Shown: positions 5,954 through 14,876 of the stretch, in pieces
Layout of the letters: each line of letters starts with the position of its first letter
Numbering within the stretch: the first letter of the stretch is position 1
Source of the DNA: Burkholderiales bacterium
Lineage (GTDB): Bacteria; Pseudomonadota; Gammaproteobacteria; Burkholderiales; Burkholderiaceae_C
Direction of reading: 5' to 3'
NCBI GenBank assembly: GCA_021414305.1
Contig: JAIOOS010000020.1
Coordinates: forward strand, 1 to 64,000
DNA length: 64,000 nt
Position numbers and translations under genes: made by a program
The notes under the pieces: model-generated
Seen by the model: the letters and a program-made list of their open reading frames with translations, nothing else
Told to the model about the DNA's origin: nothing
Databases searched by the model: none

Positions 5954-8358
5954 GCGAGCCCCGGGGATCCTTCGCTGCGCTCGGGAGCACAGGGGGCGAC
6001 CTGGGATTGCACCGCCGTCACCGCCCGCAGGATCGCCTCGCTCGTCGCCGGCGCGGTGAGCGGCGGATCGACGTGGTGCCCGCCGACCGCCGAGACCGCG
6101 TCGCGGATCGCGAAGAACACCGAGAACGGCAGCAGAAGCGGCGGCTCGCCGGTCGCCTTGCTGCGGTGAATGGTGTCGGCCACGTTGCCGGCCTGCCAGA
6201 GGCGGACGTCGAACACCGGCGGGCAATCGTTGGCGGTCGGGATCTTGTAGGTGCTCGGCGCGTGCGTCAGCAGCAGGCCGGCCTTCGCCGAGCCGTCGTT
6301 CGGCTGCCAGACCAGCTCTTCCATCGTCAGCCAGCCCATGCCCTGGATGAAGCCGCCCTCGACCTGGCCGAGGTCGATCGCCGGGTTGAGCGAGTTGCCG
6401 GCGTCGTGCAGCACGTGCGCGGCGAGCAGCTTCCATTCGCCGGTGAGGGTGTCGACGACGACCTCGCTCGCCGCCGCGCCGTAGGCGAAGTAGAAGAACG
6501 GCTTGCCCTGCATCGTGTCCTTGTCCCACGAGAGGCCGGGGGTGGCGTAGAAGCCGTCGGACCAGAGCTGCACCCGCGCCATGTAGGCCTCGACGACGAG
6601 CTCGCGGAACGTCATCGTCTTCGCCGCGCCGACGATGACGGAGCCGTTGGCGAAGCGCACATCTTCTGCGGCGACCGCGTAGCGGCCGGCGGCGAAGGCG
6701 GCGAGGCGCTGCCTGATCTGCCGCGCCGCGTCCTGCGCCGCCTTGCCGTTCAGGTCGCTGCCGGTGGAGGCGGCGGTGGCGGAGGTGTTGGCCACCTTGT
6801 GCGTGTCGGTCGCGGTCGAGCGCACGGCGGCCAAATCGATGCCGAGCTCGTGCGCGACGACCTGCGCGACCTTAGTGTTGAGCCCCTGGCCCATCTCGGT
6901 GCCGCCATGGTTCACCAGCACCGAGCCGTCGCCGTACACGTGGACGAGCGCGCCCGCCTGGTTGAGGTGGACCAGGTTGAAGGAGATGCCGAACTTCACC
7001 GGCGTGAGCGCGAGGCCGCGCTTCAGGATCTCGCTCTTCGCATTGAACGCGGCGATCTCCCGGCGCCGCGCGCGATATTGGCTGGTCGCTTCGAGCTCGG
7101 CGACGAGCTCGTGGATGACGTTGTCTTCGACCACCTGGCCGTAAGGCGTGACGTTGCGCCCGGCGTCGGCCCTCGCGCCGCAAGGGCTCGGTCCGTAGAA
7201 GTTGATCCGCCGCACGTCGAGCGGATCCTGGCCGAGCCTGCGCGCGATCGAGTCGAGGATGTTCTCGACCGCGATCGCGCCCTGCGGCCCGCCGAAGCCG
7301 CGGAACGCCGTGTTGCTCTGCGTGTTGGTGCGGCCCGAGTAGCCGTGGATCGCCACGTCGGGCAGCCAGTAGGCGTTGTCGAAGTGGCAGATGGCGCGCG
7401 TCATCACCGGGCCCGACAGGTCGGCGGAGAAGCCGGCGCGCGAGACCATCGTCAGCTCGGCGCCGAGAACGCGGCCGGCGTCGTCGTAGCCGACCTCGTA
7501 CTCGTAGTGGAAGCAGTGGCGCCGGCCGGTGACCATGAAGTCGTCGTCGCGGTCGAGGCGCAGCTTGACCGGCCGGCCGAGCTTCCTCGCCGCGACGGCG
7601 GCGACGCAAGCGAACAGCGCCGACTGCGACTCCTTGCCGCCGAATCCTCCGCCCATGCGCCGGCACTCGACCTGCACCTGGTTCGAGCGCAGGCCCAGGC
7701 AATGGGCGACCAGGTGCTGCATCTCGCTCGGGTGCTGGGTGGAGCAGTGGACGAGCATGCCGTCGTCCTCGCGCGGGACCGCATAGGAAATCTGGCCTTC
7801 GAGATAGAACTGCTCCTGGCCGCCGACCTCGAGCGTGTCGACCAGCCGGTGCGGCGCCGCGGCGATGGCGGCGCGGGCGTCGCCGCGCGCCAGGTGCATC
7901 GGCGGCAGCACGTAGCTCTTCGCCGCATGCGCTTCGACCGGAGTGATGAGCGCCGGCAGCGGCTCGATGCGCAGCACCGCCTTCGCCTTCGCCGCTGCCC
8001 GCCGGGCCGCGTCGCGCGTGCTCGCGATCACCGCGAACACCGGCTGGCCGAGGTAGTGGACCTCGCCCTCGGCGAGGATCGGGTCGTCGTGGATCACCGG
8101 ACCGCAGTCGTTCGGTCCGGGAATGTCGGCGGCGGTGAGGACGGCGACGACGCCCGGCTCGGCGGCGATCCGGCCGAGGTCGATCGCCACCAGCCTGCCG
8201 TGCGCCACCGGCGAGAGCCCGAGCGCGGCGTGCAGCGTGCCGGCGAGCTCGGGCAGGTCGTCGATGTACGGCGCGGCGCCGGCGACGTGCAGATGCGCCG
8301 ATTCGTGCGGCCGCGAGACGCCGACCTGTGCCGGCGCGAGGGGGTCGCGCGCCGTCAT
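5950..8358 (-). CDS. xdhB: Xanthine dehydrogenase molybdenum-binding subunit
   Basis: The 802-residue large subunit of the bacterial two-chain xanthine dehydrogenase, which oxidises hypoxanthine and xanthine to urate. It begins with the a/b hammerhead domain (ESAHLHVAGAAPYIDDLPEL) followed by Moco-binding segments: QEQFYLEGQ, RRMGGGFGGKESQ, NTAFRGFGGPQG, NHGGTEMGQGLNTK, and GMGWLTMEELVW containing the catalytic Glu region. The ATG at 8358 overlaps the xdhA stop (ATGA). A longer open frame upstream is an xdhA shadow and was not used. Length and motifs are complete. Confidence 0.95.
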   Translation of the reverse strand: MTARDPLAPAQVGVSRPHESAHLHVAGAAPYIDDLPELAGTLHAALGLSPVAHGRLVAIDLGRIAAEPGVVAVLTAADIPGPNDCGPVIHDDPILAEGEVHYLGQPVFAVIASTRDAARRAAAKAKAVLRIEPLPALITPVEAHAAKSYVLPPMHLARGDARAAIAAAPHRLVDTLEVGGQEQFYLEGQISYAVPREDDGMLVHCSTQHPSEMQHLVAHCLGLRSNQVQVECRRMGGGFGGKESQSALFACVAAVAARKLGRPVKLRLDRDDDFMVTGRRHCFHYEYEVGYDDAGRVLGAELTMVSRAGFSADLSGPVMTRAICHFDNAYWLPDVAIHGYSGRTNTQSNTAFRGFGGPQGAIAVENILDSIARRLGQDPLDVRRINFYGPSPCGARADAGRNVTPYGQVVEDNVIHELVAELEATSQYRARRREIAAFNAKSEILKRGLALTPVKFGISFNLVHLNQAGALVHVYGDGSVLVNHGGTEMGQGLNTKVAQVVAHELGIDLAAVRSTATDTHKVANTSATAASTGSDLNGKAAQDAARQIRQRLAAFAAGRYAVAAEDVRFANGSVIVGAAKTMTFRELVVEAYMARVQLWSDGFYATPGLSWDKDTMQGKPFFYFAYGAAASEVVVDTLTGEWKLLAAHVLHDAGNSLNPAIDLGQVEGGFIQGMGWLTMEELVWQPNDGSAKAGLLLTHAPSTYKIPTANDCPPVFDVRLWQAGNVADTIHRSKATGEPPLLLPFSVFFAIRDAVSAVGGHHVDPPLTAPATSEAILRAVTAVQSQVAPCAPERSEGSPGLA

Positions 8359-9860
8359 GACACCGCCGTCGTTGCCCGCGCCCAGACGCTGGTCGCGGCG
8401 GGCGCGAGCGGCGCCTCGGCCCGGGTTTCCAGCCAGAGCCGGCGAAGCAGGTTCTGCGCGACCTGCAGGCGATACGCCGCGCTCGCGCGCATGTCGCTCA
8501 GCGGTGCGAAGTCGGTGGCGAGGGCCTGCTGCGCGGCGAGCAGCGTCGCCTCGGTCCAGGGCTGGCCGAGGACCGCGGCTTCGGTCGCGGTCGCGCGCTT
8601 GACCGTGGCCGCCATGCCGCCGAAGGCGAACCGCGCCGTGGCGACCGCGCCGCCGTCGAGGGCGATCGCGAAGCCGGCGCAGAGCGCCGAGATGTCGCAG
8701 TCGAAGCGCTTGGAGATCTTGTACGCCCGCACCTTGGCCGGATCGGCGAGCGGCACCTCGATCGCCTGCACGAACTCGCCAGGCTCGAGGCGGCTCTGCA
8801 TGTAGCCGGTGTAGTAGTCGGCGAGCGGCAGCCGCCGCACGCGCTCGCCGCGGCGCAGCACCAGCGTCGCGGCCAGCGCCATCAGCACCGGCGGGCTGTC
8901 GCCGATCGGCGAGCCGTTGGCGACGTTGCCGCCCATCGTGCCGGCGTGGCGCAGCGGCACGCCGGCGAAGCGCAGCCACACGTCGGCGAGCGTCGGCCAG
9001 CGGGCGACCAGCGCACGCCAGCCGTCTTCGAGCGACGCGGCGGCGCCGATCGAGAGCACGCCGTCGCGGGCCTCCACGCGCTTCAGCGCATCGACGTTGC
9101 CGATGTAGAGCAGGGCGGGCAGCTCGCGGAACATCTTGTTGACCCAGAGGCCGATGTCGGTCGAGCCGGCGAGGATGCGTGCCTCGGGCCGCGCCAGCCG
9201 CTCGGCGGCGAAGGCCTCGAGCGTCTTCGGCGCCACCAGCTCGGCGCCGGCCGCGGCATAGCGGAAGGTCTGCTCCGAGCGCAGCGATTCGAGCGCCGCC
9301 CGCGCGGGCGCGGTGTCCAGCGGCGCGGCCGGCAGCTCGAACATCCGCTCGCCGGCGTCGAGGATCGGCCGGTACCCGGTGCAGCGGCAGAGGTTGCCAG
9401 AGAGCTCGTCGGCGAGCTGCTGGCGCGACGGCCGCGTGCCGCGCGCGCCGTGGTGCTGGTAGGTGGCCCAGAGCGACATCACGAAGCCGGGCGTGCAGAA
9501 GCCGCACTGCGAGCCGTCGCACTCGACCATCGCCTGCTGCACGGGATGCAGCGAGTCGGCCTTCAGGTCCTCGACCGTGAAGAGGGCCTTGCCGTCGAGC
9601 GTCGGCAGGAACTGGATGCAGGCATTGGCCGTCGTCAGGCGCAGGCCGCCGACGATCTCGGGCGAGCCGGCCTGCGCCGCCCCCGGCAGCTCGCCGATCA
9701 CGACGGTGCAGGCGCCGCAGTCGCCTTCGTTGCAGCCTTCCTTGGTGCCGGTGCAGCGCGCGTCCTCGCGCAGCCAGTCGAGCACGGTGCGGGTGGTTGC
9801 CGCGCCGTCGACCTCGACGACGGCGCCACGGTGGAAGAAACGGATCGGGCGACTCGACAT
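8355..9860 (-). CDS. xdhA: Xanthine dehydrogenase small subunit (2Fe-2S and FAD)
   Basis: The 501-residue electron-transfer subunit. Residues 1-160 hold two 2Fe-2S modules: CTGTKEGCNEGDCGACTV (plant-type cluster) and GFCTPGFVMSL with GNLCRCTGYRPI. Residues of about 180-370 form the FAD domain (GSTDIGLWVNK; GGNVANGSPIGDSPPVLMAL) and the C-terminal CO_deh_flav_C domain follows. It passes electrons from XdhB to NAD. I chose ATG 9860 over an in-frame GTG at 9869; neither has a clear ribosome site. First gene of xdhABC, divergent from the LysR regulator. Confidence 0.94.
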   Translation of the reverse strand: MSSRPIRFFHRGAVVEVDGAATTRTVLDWLREDARCTGTKEGCNEGDCGACTVVIGELPGAAQAGSPEIVGGLRLTTANACIQFLPTLDGKALFTVEDLKADSLHPVQQAMVECDGSQCGFCTPGFVMSLWATYQHHGARGTRPSRQQLADELSGNLCRCTGYRPILDAGERMFELPAAPLDTAPARAALESLRSEQTFRYAAAGAELVAPKTLEAFAAERLARPEARILAGSTDIGLWVNKMFRELPALLYIGNVDALKRVEARDGVLSIGAAASLEDGWRALVARWPTLADVWLRFAGVPLRHAGTMGGNVANGSPIGDSPPVLMALAATLVLRRGERVRRLPLADYYTGYMQSRLEPGEFVQAIEVPLADPAKVRAYKISKRFDCDISALCAGFAIALDGGAVATARFAFGGMAATVKRATATEAAVLGQPWTEATLLAAQQALATDFAPLSDMRASAAYRLQVAQNLLRRLWLETRAEAPLAPAATSVWARATTAVS

Positions 9861-9930
9861 GGGCGTCACGGCTGGGATTCAGGCGCCGAAGGTAAACCCT
9901 CGGACGCAAAACGATATACAGGCCAGCGCA

Positions 9931-9950
9931 TGCCGCCTATGATTTCGGCA
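9931..9950. promoter_or_regulatory. Candidate LysR operator between xdhA and the LysR gene
   Basis: The 92-bp region between the divergent starts holds TGCCG at 9931-9935 and CGGCA at 9946-9950, a dyad with a T..A spacing of the kind LysR-type regulators use. It lies immediately before the LysR ATG. This is suggestive only; no promoter hexamers are clear. Confidence 0.35.
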
Positions 9951-9952
9951 GT

Positions 9953-10915
9953 ATGACGCCGGACGCTGCATTCGGGAAGATCGAGCTTCATCTCATCCGG
10001 GTGTTGCAGACCTTGATCAGCGAACGGAGCGTCTCGCGTGCCGCCATGCGCCTGGGCAGCAACCAGCCGCAGGTGAGCGCGCAGCTGCGGCGGCTGCGCG
10101 CCCTGACCGGCGACGCGCTGCTGGTGCGCGCCGGCAACGCGATGACGCCCACCGAGACGGCGATGCAATTGCTCGGCCCGGCGACGACGCTGCTGCGCGA
10201 GGCCGACCGGCTGTTCGGCGCGCATGCGAAGCAGCGCAGCTTCGACGCCGCCGCCACCGAGGCGACCTTCCGCATCGCCGCCAGCGACTACCTCGATCCG
10301 CTGTTCCTCCCCGAGCTGGTGGCGCACGTCAAGCGGCTGGCGCCGCAGGTCCGGCTCGAGCTGCTGCCGCTCACCGGCGACTACGACTACCCGAAGCGCC
10401 TGGCCGCCGGCGAGGTCGACCTGGTCGTCGGCAACTGGCTGCGGCCGCCGGGCGAGCTGCACCTCGGCCGGCTGATCAGCGACGAGGTCGTCTGCATGGT
10501 CGGCGACAGCTACCCGAGCCGCGGCCGCTGGACCACCGAGCGCTACCTCGCCGCCGAGCACGTCGCGCCGATGCCGTTCCACGCCCAGTCGCCCGGCGTC
10601 GTCGACGACCACCTGGCGTCGCTCGGCCTGGCGAGGAACGTCGTCGTCCGCAGCGCCCACTTCGGCCTGATCCCGACCATGGTGGCGCAGACGATGCTGG
10701 TGCTGACGACCGGGCGCCTGTTCTGTTCGCGCTACGTCGACGCGCTGCCGGTCCGGATCCTGCGCTGCCCGATCCCGTTTCCCGCCCTCAGCTACTACCA
10801 GCTCTGGCACGACGTGACGCACGCGTCGGCGCCGGCGAAGTGGCTGCGCGAGCAGGTGCGCGAGGTGGCGCGCAACCTCGCCGGCCACGGCATGCTCAAG
10901 CGTCCGGGCGCATGA
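9953..10915 (+). CDS. LysR-type transcriptional regulator of purine catabolism genes (by position)
   Basis: The 320-residue protein has an N-terminal winged helix (LIRVLQTLISERSVSRAAMR, then NQPQVSAQLRRLRALTGDAL) and a periplasmic-binding-like effector domain starting near residue 95 (TFRIAASDYLDPLFLPELV). It is divergent from xdhABC and overlaps the downstream guanine deaminase gene by 4 nt. It therefore probably controls both arms of the purine cluster, with a purine or urate as effector. The family is certain; the effector and targets are inferred from context. Confidence 0.9.
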   Translation: MTPDAAFGKIELHLIRVLQTLISERSVSRAAMRLGSNQPQVSAQLRRLRALTGDALLVRAGNAMTPTETAMQLLGPATTLLREADRLFGAHAKQRSFDAAATEATFRIAASDYLDPLFLPELVAHVKRLAPQVRLELLPLTGDYDYPKRLAAGEVDLVVGNWLRPPGELHLGRLISDEVVCMVGDSYPSRGRWTTERYLAAEHVAPMPFHAQSPGVVDDHLASLGLARNVVVRSAHFGLIPTMVAQTMLVLTTGRLFCSRYVDALPVRILRCPIPFPALSYYQLWHDVTHASAPAKWLREQVREVARNLAGHGMLKRPGA

Positions 10916-12240
10916 GCGCCGCGGCGGCCGCAGGCCCGGCGAGCAAGCGAATCGCCCTGCGAGGCGACCTGCTCGACTTCACCGCCGCGCCCGCCTGGGG
11001 CGAGGTGGAGTCCGAGGCGGTGCGCTTTCGCCCCGACCACTGGCTGCTGATCGAAGGCGGCCGGATCGCCGGCGTCGAGGCCGAGGCGCCGGGCGAAGGC
11101 TGGGCTAGACACGACCACGCGGGCCGGATGATCCTGCCCGGATTCATCGACACCCACGTGCACAGCCCGCAGCTCGACGTGATCGCGAGTTACGGCACCG
11201 AGCTGCTCGACTGGCTGACGACACACACCTTTCCCGCCGAGGCGCGCCACGCCGACCTCGGGCACACCGAGGCGACCGCGGCGCTGTTCCTCGACGCGCT
11301 GCTGGCCCACGGCACCACCGCCGCGGTGATCTTCCCCACCGTGCACCGGCAGTCGGTCGACGCCCTCTTCGCCGCGGCCGAGGCGCGCGGCATGCGCGTC
11401 ATCGCCGGCAAGGTGCTGATGGACCGCAACGCTCCCGACGACCTGCGCGACGACGTCGCCACGGCCGAGCGCGAGATGGAGGCGCTGATCGCCCGCTGGC
11501 ACGGCAAGGCGCGGCTCGCCTACGCCGTCACCGTGCGCTTCGCGCCGACCAGCTCGCCGGCGCAGCTCGCGCTCGCCGGGCGCCTCTGCGCCGCCGATCC
11601 CAGCCTCTACATGCAGACCCACCTGGCCGAGAACCGGGCCGAGGTCGCCTGGGTGCGCGAGCTCTTTCCCGAGGCGCGCAGCTACCTCGACGTCTACGCC
11701 CGGGCCGGCCTGCTGCATGCGAAGAGCGTGTTCGCGCACGGCATCTGGCTGGAAGACGCCGACCGCGCCGCACTCGCGGCCGCCGGCGCGCAGATCGCGC
11801 ATTCGCCGGCGTCGAACTTGTTCCTCGGCAGCGGCCTGTTCGGCTGGCGCGCGGCCGAAGACGCGGGCGTTGCCGTCAGCCTGGCGAGCGACGTCGGCGG
11901 CGGCACCAGCCTTTCGATGCTGCGCATCATGGCCGACGCCTACAAGGTGCAGGCCCTGGCCGGCCAGCGCCTCACCGCCTGGAAGGCGCTGCACGCGGCG
12001 ACCCGCGGCGCGGCGCTGGCGCTCGGCCTCGAAGGCGAGATCGGCTCGCTCGAGCCCGGCTCGCTCGCCGACGTCTGCGTCTGGGAGCCGGCAGCGGGCC
12101 CGGTCGCCGCCCGCCGGGCCGAGGTGGCCCGCACATTGCATGAGCGGGTCTTTGCCTGGATGACGCTCGGCGACGAGCGCAACCTGGTGGAGGCCTTCGT
12201 CGCCGGCGAAAGCCGCTACGCCTGTTCCGCCACGGCCTGA
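10912..12240 (+). CDS. guaD: Guanine deaminase
   Basis: Guanine deaminase hydrolyses guanine to xanthine and ammonia, feeding xanthine dehydrogenase. The 442-residue amidohydrolase shows the zinc ligands of FIDTHVHSPQLDV (about residues 78-90), QTHLAENRAEV, FAHGIWLEDAD and SLASDVGGGTS with the metal-binding Asp. The THVHSPQ form distinguishes GuaD from other amidohydrolases. The ATG overlaps the LysR stop (ATGA), and the ABC ATPase starts 19 nt downstream, so it belongs to an uptake and deamination operon. Confidence 0.94.
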   Translation: MSAAAAAGPASKRIALRGDLLDFTAAPAWGEVESEAVRFRPDHWLLIEGGRIAGVEAEAPGEGWARHDHAGRMILPGFIDTHVHSPQLDVIASYGTELLDWLTTHTFPAEARHADLGHTEATAALFLDALLAHGTTAAVIFPTVHRQSVDALFAAAEARGMRVIAGKVLMDRNAPDDLRDDVATAEREMEALIARWHGKARLAYAVTVRFAPTSSPAQLALAGRLCAADPSLYMQTHLAENRAEVAWVRELFPEARSYLDVYARAGLLHAKSVFAHGIWLEDADRAALAAAGAQIAHSPASNLFLGSGLFGWRAAEDAGVAVSLASDVGGGTSLSMLRIMADAYKVQALAGQRLTAWKALHAATRGAALALGLEGEIGSLEPGSLADVCVWEPAAGPVAARRAEVARTLHERVFAWMTLGDERNLVEAFVAGESRYACSATA

Positions 12241-12259
12241 GCGAAGCCAGAATCCCCCG

Positions 12260-13810
12260 ATGCGCCTCGAACTCGTCGACATCAGCAAGCAGTACCCGGC
12301 CGTGAAGGCGAACGACCGGGTCAGCCTGCGCGTCGGGCCCGGCCAGATCCACGCCGTGCTCGGCGAGAACGGGGCCGGCAAGTCGACGCTGATGAAGATC
12401 ATCTACGGCGCGGTCCGGCCCGACGAAGGCGAGATCCGCTGGAACGGCGAGCGGGTGCAGATCGCCTCGCCCGCGGCGGCGCGGGCGCTCGGCATCAGCA
12501 TGGTCTACCAGCACTTCAGCCTGTTCGACACGCTCACCGCGGCCGAGAACGTCTGGCTCGGCCTCGACAAGTCGCTGTCGCTGGCGGAGGTGTCCAGGCG
12601 CATCACCGAGGTGGCGGCGGTCTACGGCCTCGAGGTCGATCCGCTGCGGCCGGTGCACACCCTCTCGGTCGGCGAGCGGCAGCGGGTCGAGATCGTGCGC
12701 GCGCTGATGACCAACCCGAAGCTGCTGATCCTCGACGAGCCGACCTCGGTGCTCACGCCGCAGGCGGTGCAGACCCTGTTCGTCACCTTGCGCAAGCTCG
12801 CCGCCGAAGGCTGCTCGATCCTCTACATCTCGCACAAGCTCGACGAGATCCGCGCCCTCTGCCACCACTGCACCGTGCTGCGCGGCGGCAAGGTCACGGG
12901 CGAGGTCGATCCGACGAAGGAAACGAACGCCAGCCTGTCGCGCCTGATGATCGGCGCCGAGCCGCCGCAATTGCAGCACCGCGAGGCGCGCGCCGGCGCG
13001 GTGGTGCTCGAGGTGAAGGCGCTCTCGCTCGCCAAGGAAGACCCGTTCGGCACGAGCCTGGAGGCGATCTCGTTCGAGGTGCGTGCCGGCGAGGTGCTGG
13101 GCATCGCCGGCGTCTCGGGCAACGGCCAGCAGGAGCTGATGCGCGCACTCTCGGGCGAGGACGTGCGCGCGCCCAAGGGCTCGATCCGCCTCTTCGACCA
13201 CGACATCGCCGGCGACACGCCGCGCCGCCGGCGGAAGGAAGGCCTGCACTTCGTGCCCGAGGAGCGGCTCGGGCGCGGCGCGGTACCGACGCTCTCGCTC
13301 GCGCAGAACACGCTGCTCACCCGCACCCGCGCCGTCGGGCGTGGCGGGTGGCTGCGCATCGGCGACGTCAACGCGCTCGCCGAGGCGCTGATCCGCCGCT
13401 TCTTCGTTCGCGCCGGCGGCCCCGGCTCGGCGGCGAAGAGCCTCTCGGGTGGAAATTTGCAGAAGTTCATCGTCGGCCGCGAGATCGACGCCGATCCGAA
13501 GCTCCTGATCGTCTCGCAGCCGACCTGGGGCGTCGACGTCGGTGCCGCGGCGCAGATCCGCGGCGAGCTGCTCTCGCTGCGCGACAACGGCTGCGCGGTG
13601 CTGGTGGTGAGCGAGGAGCTCGAGGAGCTGTTCGAGATCTGCGACCGGCTGGTCGTCATCGCCCAGGGCCGGGTGTCGCCGGGCGTGCGCACCGCCGACG
13701 TCTCGGTCGAGAAGATCGGCGAGTGGATGAGCGGCCTCTGGCAGGAGAGCCCTCACCCCGGCCCTCTCCCGCACGCGGGAGAGGGAGGAAGATCGCATGC
13801 TCCGGCTTGA
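12260..13810 (+). CDS. BMP-type ABC transporter, double ATP-binding protein (purine uptake)
   Basis: This 516-residue ATPase has two tandem nucleotide-binding domains. The first has the canonical Walker A GENGAGKS near residue 36, signature LSVGERQ and Walker B LLILDEP. The second is degenerate (Walker A replaced by GVSGNGQQE, signature LSGGNLQKFIVGRE, LLIVSQPTWG), the pattern of YufO/NupA-type nucleoside importers. The last 20 residues or so (ESPHPGPLPHAGEGG) are encoded by a palindromic repeat that reaches the next gene. It is followed by two permeases and a BMP binding protein. Purine or nucleoside as substrate is inferred from neighbouring deaminases. Confidence 0.92.
   Translation: MRLELVDISKQYPAVKANDRVSLRVGPGQIHAVLGENGAGKSTLMKIIYGAVRPDEGEIRWNGERVQIASPAAARALGISMVYQHFSLFDTLTAAENVWLGLDKSLSLAEVSRRITEVAAVYGLEVDPLRPVHTLSVGERQRVEIVRALMTNPKLLILDEPTSVLTPQAVQTLFVTLRKLAAEGCSILYISHKLDEIRALCHHCTVLRGGKVTGEVDPTKETNASLSRLMIGAEPPQLQHREARAGAVVLEVKALSLAKEDPFGTSLEAISFEVRAGEVLGIAGVSGNGQQELMRALSGEDVRAPKGSIRLFDHDIAGDTPRRRRKEGLHFVPEERLGRGAVPTLSLAQNTLLTRTRAVGRGGWLRIGDVNALAEALIRRFFVRAGGPGSAAKSLSGGNLQKFIVGREIDADPKLLIVSQPTWGVDVGAAAQIRGELLSLRDNGCAVLVVSEELEELFEICDRLVVIAQGRVSPGVRTADVSVEKIGEWMSGLWQESPHPGPLPHAGEGGRSHAPA
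13750..13789. repeat. REP-like palindromic repeat, copy 1
   Basis: A 40-bp unit of the form CCCTCACCCC then CCCTCTCCCGC/GCGGGAGAGGG. It forms the coding 3' end of the ABC ATPase and ends eight bases before the permease start. Related units lie at 58085-58177 and 59149-59236. Confidence 0.85.
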
Positions 13811-14876
13811 GCCGCGCCCCGAGCCCTCGAAGGCGATGTCGATCGCCTCGCCGCTGATCGCGCTGGCGATCACGGTGGTGATCGGCACGATCCTGTTCGT
13901 GCTCCTCGGCAAGGATCCGCTGCGCGGCCTCGCGGTGTTCTTCGTCGAGCCGGTGAAGAGCATGTATGCCCTCTCCGAGCTGGCGATGAAGGCGACGCCG
14001 CTGCTGCTCATCGCCCTCGGCCTGGCGGTCTGCTTTCGCTCCAACGTCTGGAACATCGGCGCCGAAGGCCAGTTCATCCTCGGCGCGATCGTCGCCAGCG
14101 GCATCGCCATGCTGGCGACCAAGGACACGGGCAACTGGTTCTTCCTGCCCGTGCTCCTCGGCGGCATCGTCGGCGGCATGGCCTGGGCGGCGATCGTCGC
14201 GGTGCTGCGCGACCGCTTCAACGCCAACGAGATCCTGGTGAGCCTGATGCTCGTCTATGTCGCCGCGCAGCTGCTCAACTACCTGGTGTACGGGCCGTGG
14301 AAGGATCCGCAGGGCTACAACTTCCCGCAGACCATCACCTTCTACAAGGCGACCCAGGTGCCGCGCCTGTTCGGGACCTACCGCGTCAACCTCGGCGCGA
14401 TCGGCGCGCTGCTCGCGGTCGGCGCGTTCTGGATCCTGCTGTTCCGCACCTACGCCGGCTTCCAGCTCCAGGTCGGCGGGCTGGCGCCGGCGGCGGCGCG
14501 CTATGCCGGCTTCTCCTCGCGCCGGGCCCTCTGGACCGCGCTGCTCCTGTCGGGCGGCATGGCGGGCCTGGCCGGCGGACTCGAGGTCGCGGGCCCGCTC
14601 GGTCAGCTCACGCCGCACGTGCCCGCGGGCTACGGCTTCGCCGCGATCATCGTCGCCTTCGTCGGCCGGCTGCACCCGGTCGGCATCGTCTTCTCGGCGA
14701 TCCTGATGAGCATGTTCTACATCGGCGGCGAACTGGCGCAGTCGCGCCTCGGCCTGCCGAAGTCGCTGACCGGCGTGTTCCAGGGCCTGCTGCTGTTCAC
14801 GCTGCTCGCCTGCGACACGCTGATCGCCTACCGCGTGCGCTGGAAGCCGGCGGTGAAGAAGGGAGCCGCCGCATGA
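13797..14876 (+). CDS. BMP-type ABC transporter permease (YufP-like)
   Basis: The 359-residue integral membrane protein belongs to the branched-chain/BMP permease family. About eight to ten hydrophobic helices are visible, with family stretches LRGLAVFFVEPVKSMYALSE, RSNVWNIGAEGQFILGAI, NEILVSLMLVYVA and GYGFAAIIVAFVGRLHPVG. It overlaps the ATPase by 14 nt and the second permease by 4 nt, so the three should be translated together. It forms half of the membrane channel for purine or nucleoside import. No frameshift is seen. Confidence 0.92.
   Translation: MLRLEPRPEPSKAMSIASPLIALAITVVIGTILFVLLGKDPLRGLAVFFVEPVKSMYALSELAMKATPLLLIALGLAVCFRSNVWNIGAEGQFILGAIVASGIAMLATKDTGNWFFLPVLLGGIVGGMAWAAIVAVLRDRFNANEILVSLMLVYVAAQLLNYLVYGPWKDPQGYNFPQTITFYKATQVPRLFGTYRVNLGAIGALLAVGAFWILLFRTYAGFQLQVGGLAPAAARYAGFSSRRALWTALLLSGGMAGLAGGLEVAGPLGQLTPHVPAGYGFAAIIVAFVGRLHPVGIVFSAILMSMFYIGGELAQSRLGLPKSLTGVFQGLLLFTLLACDTLIAYRVRWKPAVKKGAAA

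Noticed and set aside
8361..9909. Upstream extension of the xdhB open frame (over 500 codons)
   Set aside because: It is the antiphase shadow of xdhA. The ATG at 8358 in an ATGA overlap and the hammerhead domain start mark the true N-terminus.
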